In this document: positions 8,343-16,670 of the stretch, piece by piece
Position numbering within the stretch: the first letter of the stretch is position 1
Layout: the number at the start of each line of letters is the position of its first letter
Origin: Pseudomonas sp. QTF5
GTDB taxonomy: Bacteria; Pseudomonadota; Gammaproteobacteria; Pseudomonadales; Pseudomonadaceae
NCBI RefSeq assembly: GCF_000512695.2
Contig: NZ_AZRW02000005.1
Location: 159,019-223,018 of the forward strand
Length of the DNA: 64,000 nucleotides
Reading direction: 5' to 3'
The notes under the pieces: model-generated
Databases searched by the model: none
Told to the model about the DNA's origin: nothing
The model's input: the letters and a program-made list of their open reading frames with translations, nothing else
Position numbers and translations under genes: made by a program

Positions 8343-9809
8343 ATGAGTTCATCGAACACCGGGCAAAGTGCCGGGCAATTGGAAACCCGTGGCATCGAGC
8401 CGGTGCCGGAAGGGGAGTGCAATGGTCATCCGCTGCAACTGTTCTGGGTCTGGTTTGCCGCCAACATTTCCATCCTCGGCTTACCGTTGGGCGCCACGCT
8501 GGTGGCCTTTCGCGGCCTGGCGATCTGGCAGGCGATCATCGTCGCGATCCTCGGTGCCGCCGGCTCTTTCGCAGTGGTCGGGATCATCTCCATTGCCGGT
8601 CGTCGTGGTCGCGCACCGAGCCTGACGTTGTCGCGAGCTATCTTCGGTGTGCGCGGCAATATCGGCCCGACGCTGGTCTCGCTGATGTCGCGTCTGGGTT
8701 GGGAAACCGTCAACACCACCACCGCCGCATTCGTGTTGTTGTCGCTGTGCTCGATATTGTTCGGCTCGCCGGTGGAAGCCAAAAGCGCGCCGCTACTGAC
8801 CCTGGTGTTCATCGCGATTTTTGTGCTGCTGACGTTGTCGGTGTCCGGCCTCGGTCACGCCACGTTGCTGGTGATCCAGAGATGGGCGACCTACGTGTTC
8901 GGTGCGTTGAACATCCTGGTCGGCGGTTTCCTCTGCGCGACCATCGACTGGAGCGCCGTATTCAACGCCACGCCAGCGCCCCTGAGCGCGATGATCATCG
9001 GCATCGGCACCATGGCCGCCGGCACCGGGATCGGTTGGGCCAACGCCGGTGCCGACATGTCGCGCTACCAGCACCGCAGTGTCAAAGCCGCGCGTCTGGT
9101 GGCGTCGGCGGCGTTCGGTGCGGGGATTCCGCTGGTGCTGCTGATCACCCTCGGCGGTCTGCTGTCAGTGGGCAACAATGATCTGGCCTCGGCCACTGAC
9201 CCGATTGTCGCGATCCGCGACATGCTGCCGACCTGGATGGCCGTGCCGTACCTGATCACCGCGTTCGGCGGGTTGCTGCTGTCGAACAACCTGTCGGTGT
9301 ACTCCGCCGGTTTGACCACCCTGACCCTCGGCCTGAAAGTCAAGCGCGTTTATGCCGTGGTGCTCGACATCGTCGCGATCTTCGCCGGCTCGATCTACTT
9401 CATGCTGATCGCCGAGAGCTTCTATGGCCCGTTCATCACCTTCATTTCCTTGCTGGCCGTGCCGATCACGGCGTGGGTCGGGATTTTTGTGGTCGACCTG
9501 ATTCATCGTCATTACTACAGCCCCAAGGATTTACTGGACGTCAGCCCGAGCAGCGCCTACTGGTATCGCGGTGGCGTCGAGTGGCGCGCCTTCGGTGCGT
9601 GGGCAGTGGCGATCGTGTTGGGTTTCAGTTTCACCACCATTGGCACTACTGAACAAGATGTCTGGTTTCGGGGCTTTTTGTCCGACTCCTGGCTGGGCCA
9701 CAACGGCCTGGGCTGGATCGTGACGTTCCTGGTGGCCGGTGGCATTTACTGGGTACTCGGCGGTGCCAAGGACCGTCGCGCCGCATCGTTCGAGCCTGCT
9801 CATGCCTAA
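8343..9809 (+). CDS. NCS1 family nucleobase/nucleoside permease
   Basis: A 488-aa inner-membrane transporter of the purine-cytosine permease (NCS1) family with about twelve hydrophobic segments. The N-terminus has the family-typical HPLQLFWVWFAANISILGL region, and GTGIGWANAGADMSRYQ matches the conserved substrate-site region of cytosine/purine permeases. I chose ATG 8343 because ACAGGAG lies at a good distance; an in-frame ATG at 8289 would add 18 residues. It overlaps the kinase gene by 8 bp. In E. coli yegTUVW the transporter is a nucleoside:H+ symporter of another family, so here the uptake step is replaced. Confidence 0.85.
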   Translation: MSSSNTGQSAGQLETRGIEPVPEGECNGHPLQLFWVWFAANISILGLPLGATLVAFRGLAIWQAIIVAILGAAGSFAVVGIISIAGRRGRAPSLTLSRAIFGVRGNIGPTLVSLMSRLGWETVNTTTAAFVLLSLCSILFGSPVEAKSAPLLTLVFIAIFVLLTLSVSGLGHATLLVIQRWATYVFGALNILVGGFLCATIDWSAVFNATPAPLSAMIIGIGTMAAGTGIGWANAGADMSRYQHRSVKAARLVASAAFGAGIPLVLLITLGGLLSVGNNDLASATDPIVAIRDMLPTWMAVPYLITAFGGLLLSNNLSVYSAGLTTLTLGLKVKRVYAVVLDIVAIFAGSIYFMLIAESFYGPFITFISLLAVPITAWVGIFVVDLIHRHYYSPKDLLDVSPSSAYWYRGGVEWRAFGAWAVAIVLGFSFTTIGTTEQDVWFRGFLSDSWLGHNGLGWIVTFLVAGGIYWVLGGAKDRRAASFEPAHA

Positions 9810-10731
9810 GCTGTTGCACACCGGCCAGGTCATGATCGACCTGGTCATGGCCGTGGATAAATTGCCTCATTCGGGCGGTGACGTGCTGGCGCAATCCGCG
9901 CGTTTCGAGGCCGGAGGTGGCTTCAATGTGATGGCCGCAGCCAGGCGAAACGGCTTGCCGGTGGTCTACCTCGGTGGTCATGGCAAGGGCCGTTTCGGCG
10001 ACCTGGCCCGAGAGGCGATGACGGCTGAAGGCATTCGGATTGGCATCGATCAGAGCACTGAGCGCGACACCGGGCTGTGCGTCGCGCTGACCGAAGCCTC
10101 GGCCGAGCGCACGTTCATTTCCTACATCGGTGCCGAAGGCGAATTGACCACCGAAGACCTGACGAGTGTGCCAGCCGAGGCGGGCGACTTTGTCTATGTC
10201 AGCGGCTATAGCCTGATGCATGGCGGCAAGGCTCAGGCGCTGGTGGATTGGGTGCTGGATTTGCCGGACGGGATCAAGGTGGTGTTCGATCCGGGGCCGT
10301 TGGTGGATTCGCCGGACGCGCCGCTGATGAAGGCCTTGTTGCCGCGCATCGATCTGTGGACCGGTAACCGTGTCGAGGCGCTGCGGTTTACCGGGGCGAC
10401 GGACATCGGAGCGGCATTGAATCGGTTGGCGGATCATCTGCCGACCGAGGTGTTGACGGTGGTACGCGATGGGCCGCAAGGGTGCTGGATCAGCCAGCGT
10501 GGCGATCACCAGCATGTGCCGGGCTTCAAGGTCGTGGCGGTGGACAGCAACGGCGCGGGGGATGCTCACGCGGGCGTTTTTGTCGCCGGGTTGGCGCACG
10601 GATTATCGGCAGTCGAAGCGGCGCGGCGGGCGAATGCGGCTGCGGCATTGGCGGTCACTCGCCGGGGGCCGGCGACTTCGCCAGGGGCGGCTGAGGTGGA
10701 TGCGTTGATTCGCGAGACTTTCGGCGTCTGA
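9802..10731 (+). CDS. PfkB family carbohydrate/nucleoside kinase, YegV-like
   Basis: This 309-aa ribokinase-family kinase has the N-terminal GGGFNVMAAAR substrate motif near residue 39 and the C-terminal DSNGAGDAHAG motif near residue 249. The latter holds the anion hole and catalytic Asp. It should phosphorylate the sugar or nucleoside freed or imported by its partners. The ATG at 9802 overlaps the permease stop, suggesting translational coupling. Substrate is not readable from sequence; the nearest functional parallel is E. coli YegV in a similar operon. Confidence 0.85.
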   Translation: MPKLLHTGQVMIDLVMAVDKLPHSGGDVLAQSARFEAGGGFNVMAAARRNGLPVVYLGGHGKGRFGDLAREAMTAEGIRIGIDQSTERDTGLCVALTEASAERTFISYIGAEGELTTEDLTSVPAEAGDFVYVSGYSLMHGGKAQALVDWVLDLPDGIKVVFDPGPLVDSPDAPLMKALLPRIDLWTGNRVEALRFTGATDIGAALNRLADHLPTEVLTVVRDGPQGCWISQRGDHQHVPGFKVVAVDSNGAGDAHAGVFVAGLAHGLSAVEAARRANAAAALAVTRRGPATSPGAAEVDALIRETFGV

Positions 10732-10738
10732 TCCACCG

Positions 10739-10814
10739 CTTTCGCGGGCAAGCCCGCTCCCACAGGGGATTTGTTAACGACACACCCCTCTGTGGGAGCG
10801 GGCTTGCCCGCGAT
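10739..10814. repeat. REP pair (REPIN)
   Basis: CTTTCGCGGGCAAGCCCGCT and GAGCGGGCTTGCCCGCGAT are inverted around a short spacer, between two convergent genes. Confidence 0.85.
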
Positions 10815-10844
10815 GAGGCCCTCAAACTCACCATCAATTCAGAT

Positions 10845-11225
10845 TCAACCCGCCTTGCGCAACGCCTCGATCAACGCTTGCTTACGCATGCTCGAGCGCC
10901 CTGGAATCTTCTTCGCCCGGGCTTCTTTCATCAGGCTGTCCACCGCCTGCGTATCGCGCGAAGCCTTGCTATTGCGCGGCTTGCCCTCACGGGTGGCCAC
11001 CGCACGTCGGGCTGATTCCTTGCGATCTGCAGACTTGGCGCTGGCCGGCTTCTTGCGCCCGGAACCGCCGGCGCGTTCACCGCCCCCCGACTGCTTGTTC
11101 ACCGTGGCCCAGGCGCGAGCTTCGGCTTCATCTTTCGACACGCCTTTGTGCTCGTAGCTTTCTTCAATGTGTTCAGCCTTGCGTTTTTGCTCGGCGGTGT
11201 ATTTGTCTTTGCTTCCATGAGGCAT
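10845..11225 (-). CDS. Small basic hydrophilic protein, conserved in Pseudomonas
   Basis: A 126-aa lysine/arginine-rich soluble protein. The first part (KYTAEQKRKAEHIEESYE, then GVSKDEAEARAWATVNK) is a helical repeat-like region seen in small proteins often annotated as plasmid stabilisation proteins. The last 25 residues (GRSSMRKQALIEALRK) resemble the helix pair of Rho-N/SAP-type nucleic-acid-binding motifs. The start at 11225 follows AGGAGA. I cannot assign a function; a stress-related nucleic-acid-binding role is only a guess. Confidence 0.7.
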   Translation of the reverse strand: MPHGSKDKYTAEQKRKAEHIEESYEHKGVSKDEAEARAWATVNKQSGGGERAGGSGRKKPASAKSADRKESARRAVATREGKPRNSKASRDTQAVDSLMKEARAKKIPGRSSMRKQALIEALRKAG

Positions 11226-11241
11226 GGGATTTCTCCTGGCT

Positions 11242-11318
11242 GTAGGAGCCGGCGCAGCCTGCGATCTTTTGCTCTTCAAACACACAGGCAAAAAATCGCA
11301 GCCTGCGGAAGCTCCTAC
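11242..11318. repeat. Palindromic repeat of the GTAGGAGC...GCGATC type
   Basis: GTAGGAGCCGGCGCAGCCTG and CAGCCTGCGGAAGCTCCTAC are imperfect inverted copies, a third repeat class in this window. A second example is at 13417-13521. Confidence 0.75.
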
Positions 11319-11322
11319 GCGG

Positions 11323-11577
11323 TTAGATATCCAGCTTGCGCGCCGCTTCAACCCCTGCGGCGCTGAGTTTGATCGGCAGGTTCAGCGAGTGCTCGCCGGC
11401 TTCGTTGCAGGTCACATGACCATGCTGGATCAGCCCGCGCTCCTGCAGCGTGGCGAGGGTGCTGGCCACAACTTTCTCCCCCCGGTAATTGTCCAGAACC
11501 TCCTTGCCCAAGCCACTTGGGTGGGCGTGCAGCAGGCGGGTCAGGACTTCTTTTTCCAGGTTTTTATCGACGTTCAT
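11323..11577 (-). CDS. Small winged-helix-like hypothetical protein
   Basis: An 84-aa protein with the pattern of a single helix-turn-helix domain: LEKEVLTRLLHAHPSGLGKEVL, then TLATLQERGLIQ, then a beta-wing-like segment ending in LSAAGVEAARKL. The start follows GAGGTAATC. It may bind DNA or act as a small regulator. It lies in a minus-strand group of short stress-type genes. No family name recognised. Confidence 0.65.
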   Translation of the reverse strand: MNVDKNLEKEVLTRLLHAHPSGLGKEVLDNYRGEKVVASTLATLQERGLIQHGHVTCNEAGEHSLNLPIKLSAAGVEAARKLDI

Positions 11578-11631
11578 GATTACCTCTTCGTTAGGATGGA
11601 TAGGTATTACATGTCGCTCGCATCGGCGATT

Positions 11632-11946
11632 TTATTGATTGACGCTACGGCCTTCGGAGCCCGAGCCACCGGTGGTGGTTTTCGAGCCGACGCCGGTTCC
11701 GGCGTTGTCGGGAGTCTGGGGGCCGGGTGTATTCATCCCGCCCTGAGCGCCCGCGTCATCGTGATAAATCCGTGGGTCTGTGGCCGTCGGAGAAGGCGAC
11801 CGGCCGCTGTCGATGCCTTGGGTGGCCGCAGATTCGGGCCTTTCGATTGGATCGGTCGGGTCGGTCCCGGAAGAGCTGGTCGCGGCGAACGCGACAGAGG
11901 TGAGCAATGTGGTGAGAGCGAGGGCGGTCAGTCGGGACGTGATCAT
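11632..11946 (-). CDS. Small secreted protein, low-complexity
   Basis: A 104-aa protein with a clear Sec signal peptide (MITSRLTALALTTLLTSVAFA, cleavage after AFA). The mature part is rich in Gly, Ser, Thr, Pro and Asp with no obvious fold. The start follows GGAGACGAC. It is probably periplasmic and disordered; no function is inferred. Confidence 0.65.
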   Translation of the reverse strand: MITSRLTALALTTLLTSVAFAATSSSGTDPTDPIERPESAATQGIDSGRSPSPTATDPRIYHDDAGAQGGMNTPGPQTPDNAGTGVGSKTTTGGSGSEGRSVNQ

Positions 11947-12033
11947 GGTGTCGTCTCCGTTGATTAGAGTCCTTACCCGATATTGGTCCTTCCCGACCTG
12001 GATTGGTGCCTGATGAACGACGAGTGGTGTCGC

Positions 12034-12696
12034 TCAAGCTTGTTGGTCGACGCCGATTTCCTCCTTGAACAGCTCCATGAAACCCTTCAGGCGTTCGTGG
12101 CGAATCTGTGCCAGGCGTTGACCGGCGGTCGTTTGGAAACCGTCTGCCAGATGCAGCAGCTTGGTCTGGAAATGATCGAGGCAAAAGTGTTTGTCGTCGT
12201 AGTCCCGTTCTTTGGCCTCTGGGTCCAACGGGTCGTACAACGCACTGCCCATGCGCCCGGCGATGTAGAAGGTACGCGCCACGCCGAGCATGCCAAGGGA
12301 GTCGAGGCGGTCGGCATCCTGGATGATTTTCGCTTCGAGGGTGATGGGCATGATGTTGGCGCTGAAGCTATGGGCTTCGATGGCGTGGACGACTGCTGTG
12401 ATTTTTGCGCCAGGCCAATCCATTGCTATCAGTACTGTCGAAGCTTTCTGCGCCGCCAGCCGTGAGGCCTGTGAGCGCAGCGGCGAGTTCTTCTCCACCG
12501 CCACGCAATCGTGCAACAGCACGGCTGCCAGCAGCACCTCAAGATCGCCGCCTTCTTCGGCATGAAGCGTGCGCACGTTGTGCCACACCCGCTGCAAGTG
12601 CGATAGATCATGGGCGCCATCCTCGCCAGGTTCCAGTGCATGAGGCAGCAGTTCAGAAGCCAGATTGTGCAGCGGCGCGAAAGTGGCGGTGGTCAT
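12034..12696 (-). CDS. HD domain phosphohydrolase
   Basis: A 220-aa soluble protein with the HD-superfamily metal ligands in order: HDLSH near residue 28, LLHDC near 68 and IQDADRLDS near 136. HD enzymes of this small type hydrolyse phosphate mono- or diesters such as nucleotides. I set the start at ATG 12696 because AAGGAC lies upstream; the longer frame reads through a REPIN. Substrate unknown. Confidence 0.8.
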   Translation of the reverse strand: MTTATFAPLHNLASELLPHALEPGEDGAHDLSHLQRVWHNVRTLHAEEGGDLEVLLAAVLLHDCVAVEKNSPLRSQASRLAAQKASTVLIAMDWPGAKITAVVHAIEAHSFSANIMPITLEAKIIQDADRLDSLGMLGVARTFYIAGRMGSALYDPLDPEAKERDYDDKHFCLDHFQTKLLHLADGFQTTAGQRLAQIRHERLKGFMELFKEEIGVDQQA

Positions 12697-12723
12697 AAAA
12701 GTCCTTTTTGTGGGAAACGCTTT

Positions 12724-12855
12724 TGTGGCGAGGGAGCTTGCTCCCGCTGGGCTGGGCAGCAGCCCCGACCTCAGACGGCACGGTATTTCAATTAGATCAG
12801 CGTCGCCAGTTTTGCGACTGCTTTGCAGCCGAACGGGAGCAAGCTCCCTCGCCAC
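12724..12855. repeat. REPIN of the GTGGCGAGGGAGCTTGCTCCC type
   Basis: GTGGCGAGGGAGCTTGCTCC and its reverse complement GGGAGCAAGCTCCCTCGCCAC bracket about 90 bp, in the divergent gap between the HD gene and the acetyltransferase. Confidence 0.85.
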
Positions 12856-12927
12856 ATTGCTTTCAAATGTGACGAGCGCCGCGCGCGGACTTAGTATGGC
12901 GTTTTCAACTTTTGACAAGGCACGTTC

Positions 12928-13410
12928 ATGACGATCGAAATTCGCCCGGCAACCCCCAACGATGCTCCGCAAATCCTCGCGTTCATCACTGAACTGGCGG
13001 ACTTCGAACGTGCCCGCCATGAAGTCATCGCCAGTGTCGCCGACATCGAGCGCAGCCTGTTCAGCGAAGGCGCCACCGCCCATGGCCTGATCTGTCTGCG
13101 CGACGGTTTGCCGATCGGCTTCGCGGTGTTCTTTTTCAGTTATTCCACCTGGTTGGGCAGCAACTGCCTGTACCTCGAAGACCTCTACATCACGCCCGAA
13201 CAACGGGGCGGCGGCGCCGGTAAAACCTTGCTGCGCCACTTGGCGAAAATCGCCTGCGCCAATGACTGCGGCCGTTTCGAATGGAGCGTGCTGGACTGGA
13301 ACAAACCGGCGATCGAATTCTATAAATCGCTGGGCGCACAGCCGCAGGAGGAGTGGGTGCGGTATCGGATGGATGGGGCGGTGTTAAGGGATTTTGCCGA
13401 GGGCAATTGA
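12928..13410 (+). CDS. GNAT family N-acetyltransferase, diamine acetyltransferase-like
   Basis: A 160-aa single GNAT domain. Motif A is clear (LEDLYITPEQRGGGAGKTLLRHLA, the acetyl-CoA pyrophosphate loop being QRGGGAG), followed by FEWSVLDWNKPAIEFYKSLGA. The EDLYITPEQRGGGAG form plus the N-terminal IRPATPNDAPQIL resembles spermidine/thialysine acetyltransferases. The start at 12928 follows AAGG. Substrate is probably a small amine, by analogy only. Confidence 0.82.
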   Translation: MTIEIRPATPNDAPQILAFITELADFERARHEVIASVADIERSLFSEGATAHGLICLRDGLPIGFAVFFFSYSTWLGSNCLYLEDLYITPEQRGGGAGKTLLRHLAKIACANDCGRFEWSVLDWNKPAIEFYKSLGAQPQEEWVRYRMDGAVLRDFAEGN

Positions 13411-13416
13411 CCCCCT

Positions 13417-13521
13417 AAAAGATCGCAGCCTTCGGCAGCTCCACACGGGATTGTGTTCGACCGCGCTATTGCGTCGTACATCGAATCTGTAGGGACTGCC
13501 GAAGGCTGCGATCTTTTTTTT
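13417..13521. repeat. Palindromic repeat ending in a T-run (possible terminator)
   Basis: AAGATCGCAGCCTTCGGCAG (from 13419) and CTGCCGAAGGCTGCGATCTT (to 13515) are perfectly inverted and followed by TTTTTT. Besides being a repeat of the 11242 type, it could end the acetyltransferase transcript upstream of the dgo promoter. Confidence 0.7.
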
Positions 13522-13552
13522 GCGTCACATCCCGATATGTGGGATTGATATT

Positions 13553-13588
13553 TATATATTGAGATTTTCCTTCGCCCAGGTTTATAGT
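13553..13588 (+). promoter_or_regulatory. Sigma-70 promoter of the dgo operon
   Basis: TTGAGA (13559-13564) and TATAGT (13583-13588) are 18 bp apart, the same geometry and nearly the same sequence as at 1407-1436. The upstream GATATGTGGGATTGATATTTA region is a candidate operator for the IclR protein encoded at 18042 or a GntR protein. Confidence 0.65.
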
Positions 13589-13627
13589 CCAGCTCACTCA
13601 CTGCCAAAAAACAAAACAGGTGAAGCG

Positions 13628-14620
13628 ATGCTGGCGCAATTGATCGCGCTCGATTGGGGGACAACCTCATTACGTGCTTACAAACTCGGCTTCGGTGGTC
13701 AGGTGCTGGAACAGCGCTCGCTGTCGTCCGGGATCATGCAGCTGCCCAAGACGCCGCGAATCATCGCCGGCCAGGCATGCGCCGACGGCTTTGAACTGGC
13801 CTTCGATGAGGCCTGCGGTGACTGGCTCGACGCACAGCCCGATTTGCCGGTGATTGCTTGCGGCATGGTCGGCAGTGCTCAGGGCTGGCGCGAAGCGGCC
13901 TACTGCGACACGCCGGCGAACGTCGCCAATCTCGGAACCTCCCTACAAACCGTTCGCAGTCTTCGCGGTGTCGATGTGCACATCGTGCCGGGCGTGATTC
14001 AGCGTTCGCGTTTGCCGAACGTGATGCGCGGCGAGGAAACCCAAGTCCTCGGCGTGTTGCAGAATCTGCCGAGCGGGGCGGGTAACGATCTGTTGATCGG
14101 CCTGCCGGGCAGCCATTCGAAATGGGTGGAAGTGGCCGACGGCTGCATCGTGCATTTCGACACTTTCATGACCGGCGAAATCTTCGCCGTCCTCAGTGAA
14201 CACAGCATTCTGGGGCGCACTCAGCAGCGCGGCGCGTCCTTTGATGGTGAAGCGTTTGATCGTGGCGTGCGGGTGGCCCTGTCGGCGGACGGCGAAATCG
14301 GGCCGCTGTCGACATTATTCAGTGCCCGCAGTCTGGGGCTGACCGGCGAACTCAGCGCCGTCGCTCAGCCGGACTATCTGTCTGGCCTGTTGATCGGCCA
14401 TGAATTGTCGGCCCTGGCCAATGTTCAGCGGCGCCGGCGCAACAGCGTGCACCTGCCCTCGATCATCCTCATCGGCAACACCCAACTCTGCGCCCGCTAC
14501 AGCCGGGCGCTCGACGCCTGCGGTTTTACCCGCGTGACCCTGGCCGAGCAGGCCACCGAACGAGGGTTGTGGCAGTTGGCGGTCGCCGCTGGACTGATCA
14601 CCGCAAACCCATCCCGTTAA
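13628..14620 (+). CDS. dgoK: 2-dehydro-3-deoxygalactonokinase DgoK
   Basis: This 330-aa kinase phosphorylates 2-keto-3-deoxygalactonate with ATP, the third intracellular step of D-galactonate breakdown. It begins with the ASKHA-type phosphate motif LIALDWGTTSLRAY and has GMVGSAQGWREAAY near residue 78 and GLPGSHSKWV near 157, all typical of DgoK. The ATG at 13628 follows AGGTGAAG and is the first gene after the promoter. It is followed at 19 bp by dgoA. Confidence 0.92.
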   Translation: MLAQLIALDWGTTSLRAYKLGFGGQVLEQRSLSSGIMQLPKTPRIIAGQACADGFELAFDEACGDWLDAQPDLPVIACGMVGSAQGWREAAYCDTPANVANLGTSLQTVRSLRGVDVHIVPGVIQRSRLPNVMRGEETQVLGVLQNLPSGAGNDLLIGLPGSHSKWVEVADGCIVHFDTFMTGEIFAVLSEHSILGRTQQRGASFDGEAFDRGVRVALSADGEIGPLSTLFSARSLGLTGELSAVAQPDYLSGLLIGHELSALANVQRRRRNSVHLPSIILIGNTQLCARYSRALDACGFTRVTLAEQATERGLWQLAVAAGLITANPSR

Positions 14621-14639
14621 ACCTGACTGGAGGTCTGAC

Positions 14640-15260
14640 ATGCTCAAGCAAGCTCTGGCACAAAACGGTCTGATCGCGATCCTGCGTGGCCTGCGTCCGC
14701 AAGAGGCGGCAGCCGTCGGTGAAGTCCTGTACTCGGCCGGATTTCGCGTCATCGAAGTGCCGCTCAATTCCCCCGAACCGTACGAAAGTATCCGCATCCT
14801 GCGCAGTACCTTACCCGCCGATTGCCTGATCGGTGCGGGCACGGTGTTGACGCCGGAACAGGTCGAGCAAGTGAAAGCGGCGGGCGGCCAGGTAATCGTC
14901 ATGCCTCACAGCGATGCCAAGGTGTTGCGTGCGGCGAAAGCGGCGGGGCTGTTCCTGTCGCCGGGCGTGGCGACGCCGACCGAGGCCTTTGCTGCATTGG
15001 CCGAAGGGGCGGATGTGCTGAAGATGTTCCCGGCCGAACAAATGGGCCCCGCCGTTGTGAAAGCCTGGCTGGCGGTGTTGCCGGCAGGGACGGTGCTGGT
15101 GCCGGTGGGCGGGATTACGCCGGACAACATGCAGGTGTTTGTCGAGGCCGGCGTCAAAGGTTTCGGTCTCGGTTCCGGGTTGTTCAAACCGGGCATGACG
15201 GCTGACGAAGTAGCGGTGCGCGCCAAGGCGTATGTCGCTGCCTGGAATGCTTTGCGTTAA
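14640..15260 (+). CDS. dgoA: 2-dehydro-3-deoxy-6-phosphogalactonate aldolase DgoA
   Basis: This 206-aa class I aldolase of the KDPG/KDPGal family cleaves KDPGal to pyruvate and glyceraldehyde 3-phosphate. Visible features are the N-terminal [13 protein letters not shown] (Arg/Glu site), [12 protein letters not shown], and the Schiff-base lysine in [12 protein letters not shown] near residue 126. GGITPDNM lies near the phosphate site. AGGAGG-like CTGGAGGTCTG precedes the ATG. The position between dgoK and dgoD supports KDPGal rather than KDPG. Confidence 0.92.
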   Translation: MLKQALAQNGLIAILRGLRPQEAAAVGEVLYSAGFRVIEVPLNSPEPYESIRILRSTLPADCLIGAGTVLTPEQVEQVKAAGGQVIVMPHSDAKVLRAAKAAGLFLSPGVATPTEAFAALAEGADVLKMFPAEQMGPAVVKAWLAVLPAGTVLVPVGGITPDNMQVFVEAGVKGFGLGSGLFKPGMTADEVAVRAKAYVAAWNALR

Positions 15261-15324
15261 GACTTTTTGGCGCTGTGAGCGCTGCATCTATATGAGCTGC
15301 ATTTATAAAAAGAGAGTACGAGAG

Positions 15325-16473
15325 ATGAAAATCACCAAACTCACGACCTTCATCGTTCCGCCGCGCTGGTGCTTCCTCAAAATCGAAACCGACGAGGGCG
15401 TGACCGGTTGGGGCGAGCCTGTGGTCGAAGGCCGCGCGCACACCGTCGCTGCTGCAGTTGAGGAATTGTCTGACTACCTGATCGGCAAAGACCCACGCAA
15501 TATCGAAGACATCTGGACCGTGCTCTACCGTGGCGGCTTCTACCGTGGCGGTGCGATCCACATGAGCGCCCTGGCCGGCATCGACCAGGCGTTGTGGGAC
15601 ATCAAGGGCAAGGCTCTGGGTGTGTCGGTCAGCGATCTGTTGGGGGGGCAGGTGCGGGACAAGATTCGCGTTTATTCATGGATCGGTGGTGATCGCCCGG
15701 CGGACACCGCTCGCGCCGCGAAAGAAGCGGTCAGCCGTGGTTTCACCGCGGTGAAAATGAACGGCACCGAAGAGCTGCAATTCCTCGACTCCTTCGAGAA
15801 GGTCGATCTGGCGCTGGCCAACGTCGCCGCCGTACGCGATGCGGTCGGGCCGAATGTCGGCATCGGCGTGGACTTCCATGGTCGGGTGCACAAGCCCATG
15901 GCCAAGGTGCTGATGAAGGAGCTCGACCCGTACAAACTGATGTTCATCGAAGAGCCGGTGCTCAGCGAAAACTACGAAGCGCTGAAAGAACTGGCGCCGC
16001 TGACCAGCACGCCGATTGCCCTCGGCGAGCGCTTATTTTCGCGTTGGGACTTCAAGCGGGTGCTCAGCGAAGGCTACGTCGACATCATCCAGCCCGATGC
16101 CTCCCACGCGGGCGGCATCACCGAAACCCGCAAGATCGCCAACATGGCCGAAGCCTACGACGTGGCGCTGGCACTGCATTGCCCGTTGGGCCCGATTGCC
16201 CTGGCCGCGTGCCTGCAACTGGACGCGGTTTGCTACAACGCGTTCATCCAGGAGCAGAGCCTGGGCATCCATTACAACGAGAGCAATGACCTGCTCGACT
16301 ATGTGAAAGATCCGCGGGTGTTCGACTACGACAAGGGCTTCGTGAAAATCCCCAACGGCCCGGGCCTGGGCATCGAGATCAACGAGGAATACGTGATCGA
16401 ACGCGCCGCCGTCGGCCACCGCTGGCGCAACCCCATCTGGCGCCATGCCGATGGCAGTTTTGCCGAGTGGTGA
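15325..16473 (+). CDS. dgoD: D-galactonate dehydratase DgoD
   Basis: This 382-aa enolase-superfamily dehydratase has the same length as E. coli DgoD. It converts D-galactonate to 2-keto-3-deoxygalactonate with Mg. Visible are KITKLTTF at the start, DFHGRVHKP near residue 183 (Asp ligand and catalytic His), FIEEPV near 211 and GERLFSR near 236 (Glu ligands), and the catalytic His in ALHCPLGP near 285. The start at 15325 was chosen over the longer frame because MKITKL is the family N-terminus. It is in one operon with dgoKA. Confidence 0.93.
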   Translation: MKITKLTTFIVPPRWCFLKIETDEGVTGWGEPVVEGRAHTVAAAVEELSDYLIGKDPRNIEDIWTVLYRGGFYRGGAIHMSALAGIDQALWDIKGKALGVSVSDLLGGQVRDKIRVYSWIGGDRPADTARAAKEAVSRGFTAVKMNGTEELQFLDSFEKVDLALANVAAVRDAVGPNVGIGVDFHGRVHKPMAKVLMKELDPYKLMFIEEPVLSENYEALKELAPLTSTPIALGERLFSRWDFKRVLSEGYVDIIQPDASHAGGITETRKIANMAEAYDVALALHCPLGPIALAACLQLDAVCYNAFIQEQSLGIHYNESNDLLDYVKDPRVFDYDKGFVKIPNGPGLGIEINEEYVIERAAVGHRWRNPIWRHADGSFAEW

Positions 16474-16499
16474 GTGATCTTTGATTCACCTCAATCCCC

Positions 16500-16590
16500 T
16501 GTGGGAGCGGGCTTGCTCGCGAAGAGGTCAGCACATTCAGTATTGATGTTGACTGACACTCCGCCTTCGCGAGCAAGCCCGCTCCCACAT
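16500..16590. repeat. REP pair (REPIN)
   Basis: GTGGGAGCGGGCTTGCTCGC and GCGAGCAAGCCCGCTCCCAC are inverted around about 50 bp, between dgoD and the transporter gene. Confidence 0.85.
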
Positions 16591-16670
16591 TTGATCTCCA
16601 GGGACAGGGAGATCTGCGTTTACCCCAGTTTCACTTCGACCTCAATAAACATAAGAAGAGGCACCCCCCC

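Noticed and set aside
10845..11351. Extended 168-aa form of the small basic protein
   Set aside because: The extra N-terminus reads through a palindromic repeat and the internal ATG at 11225 has a good ribosome site.
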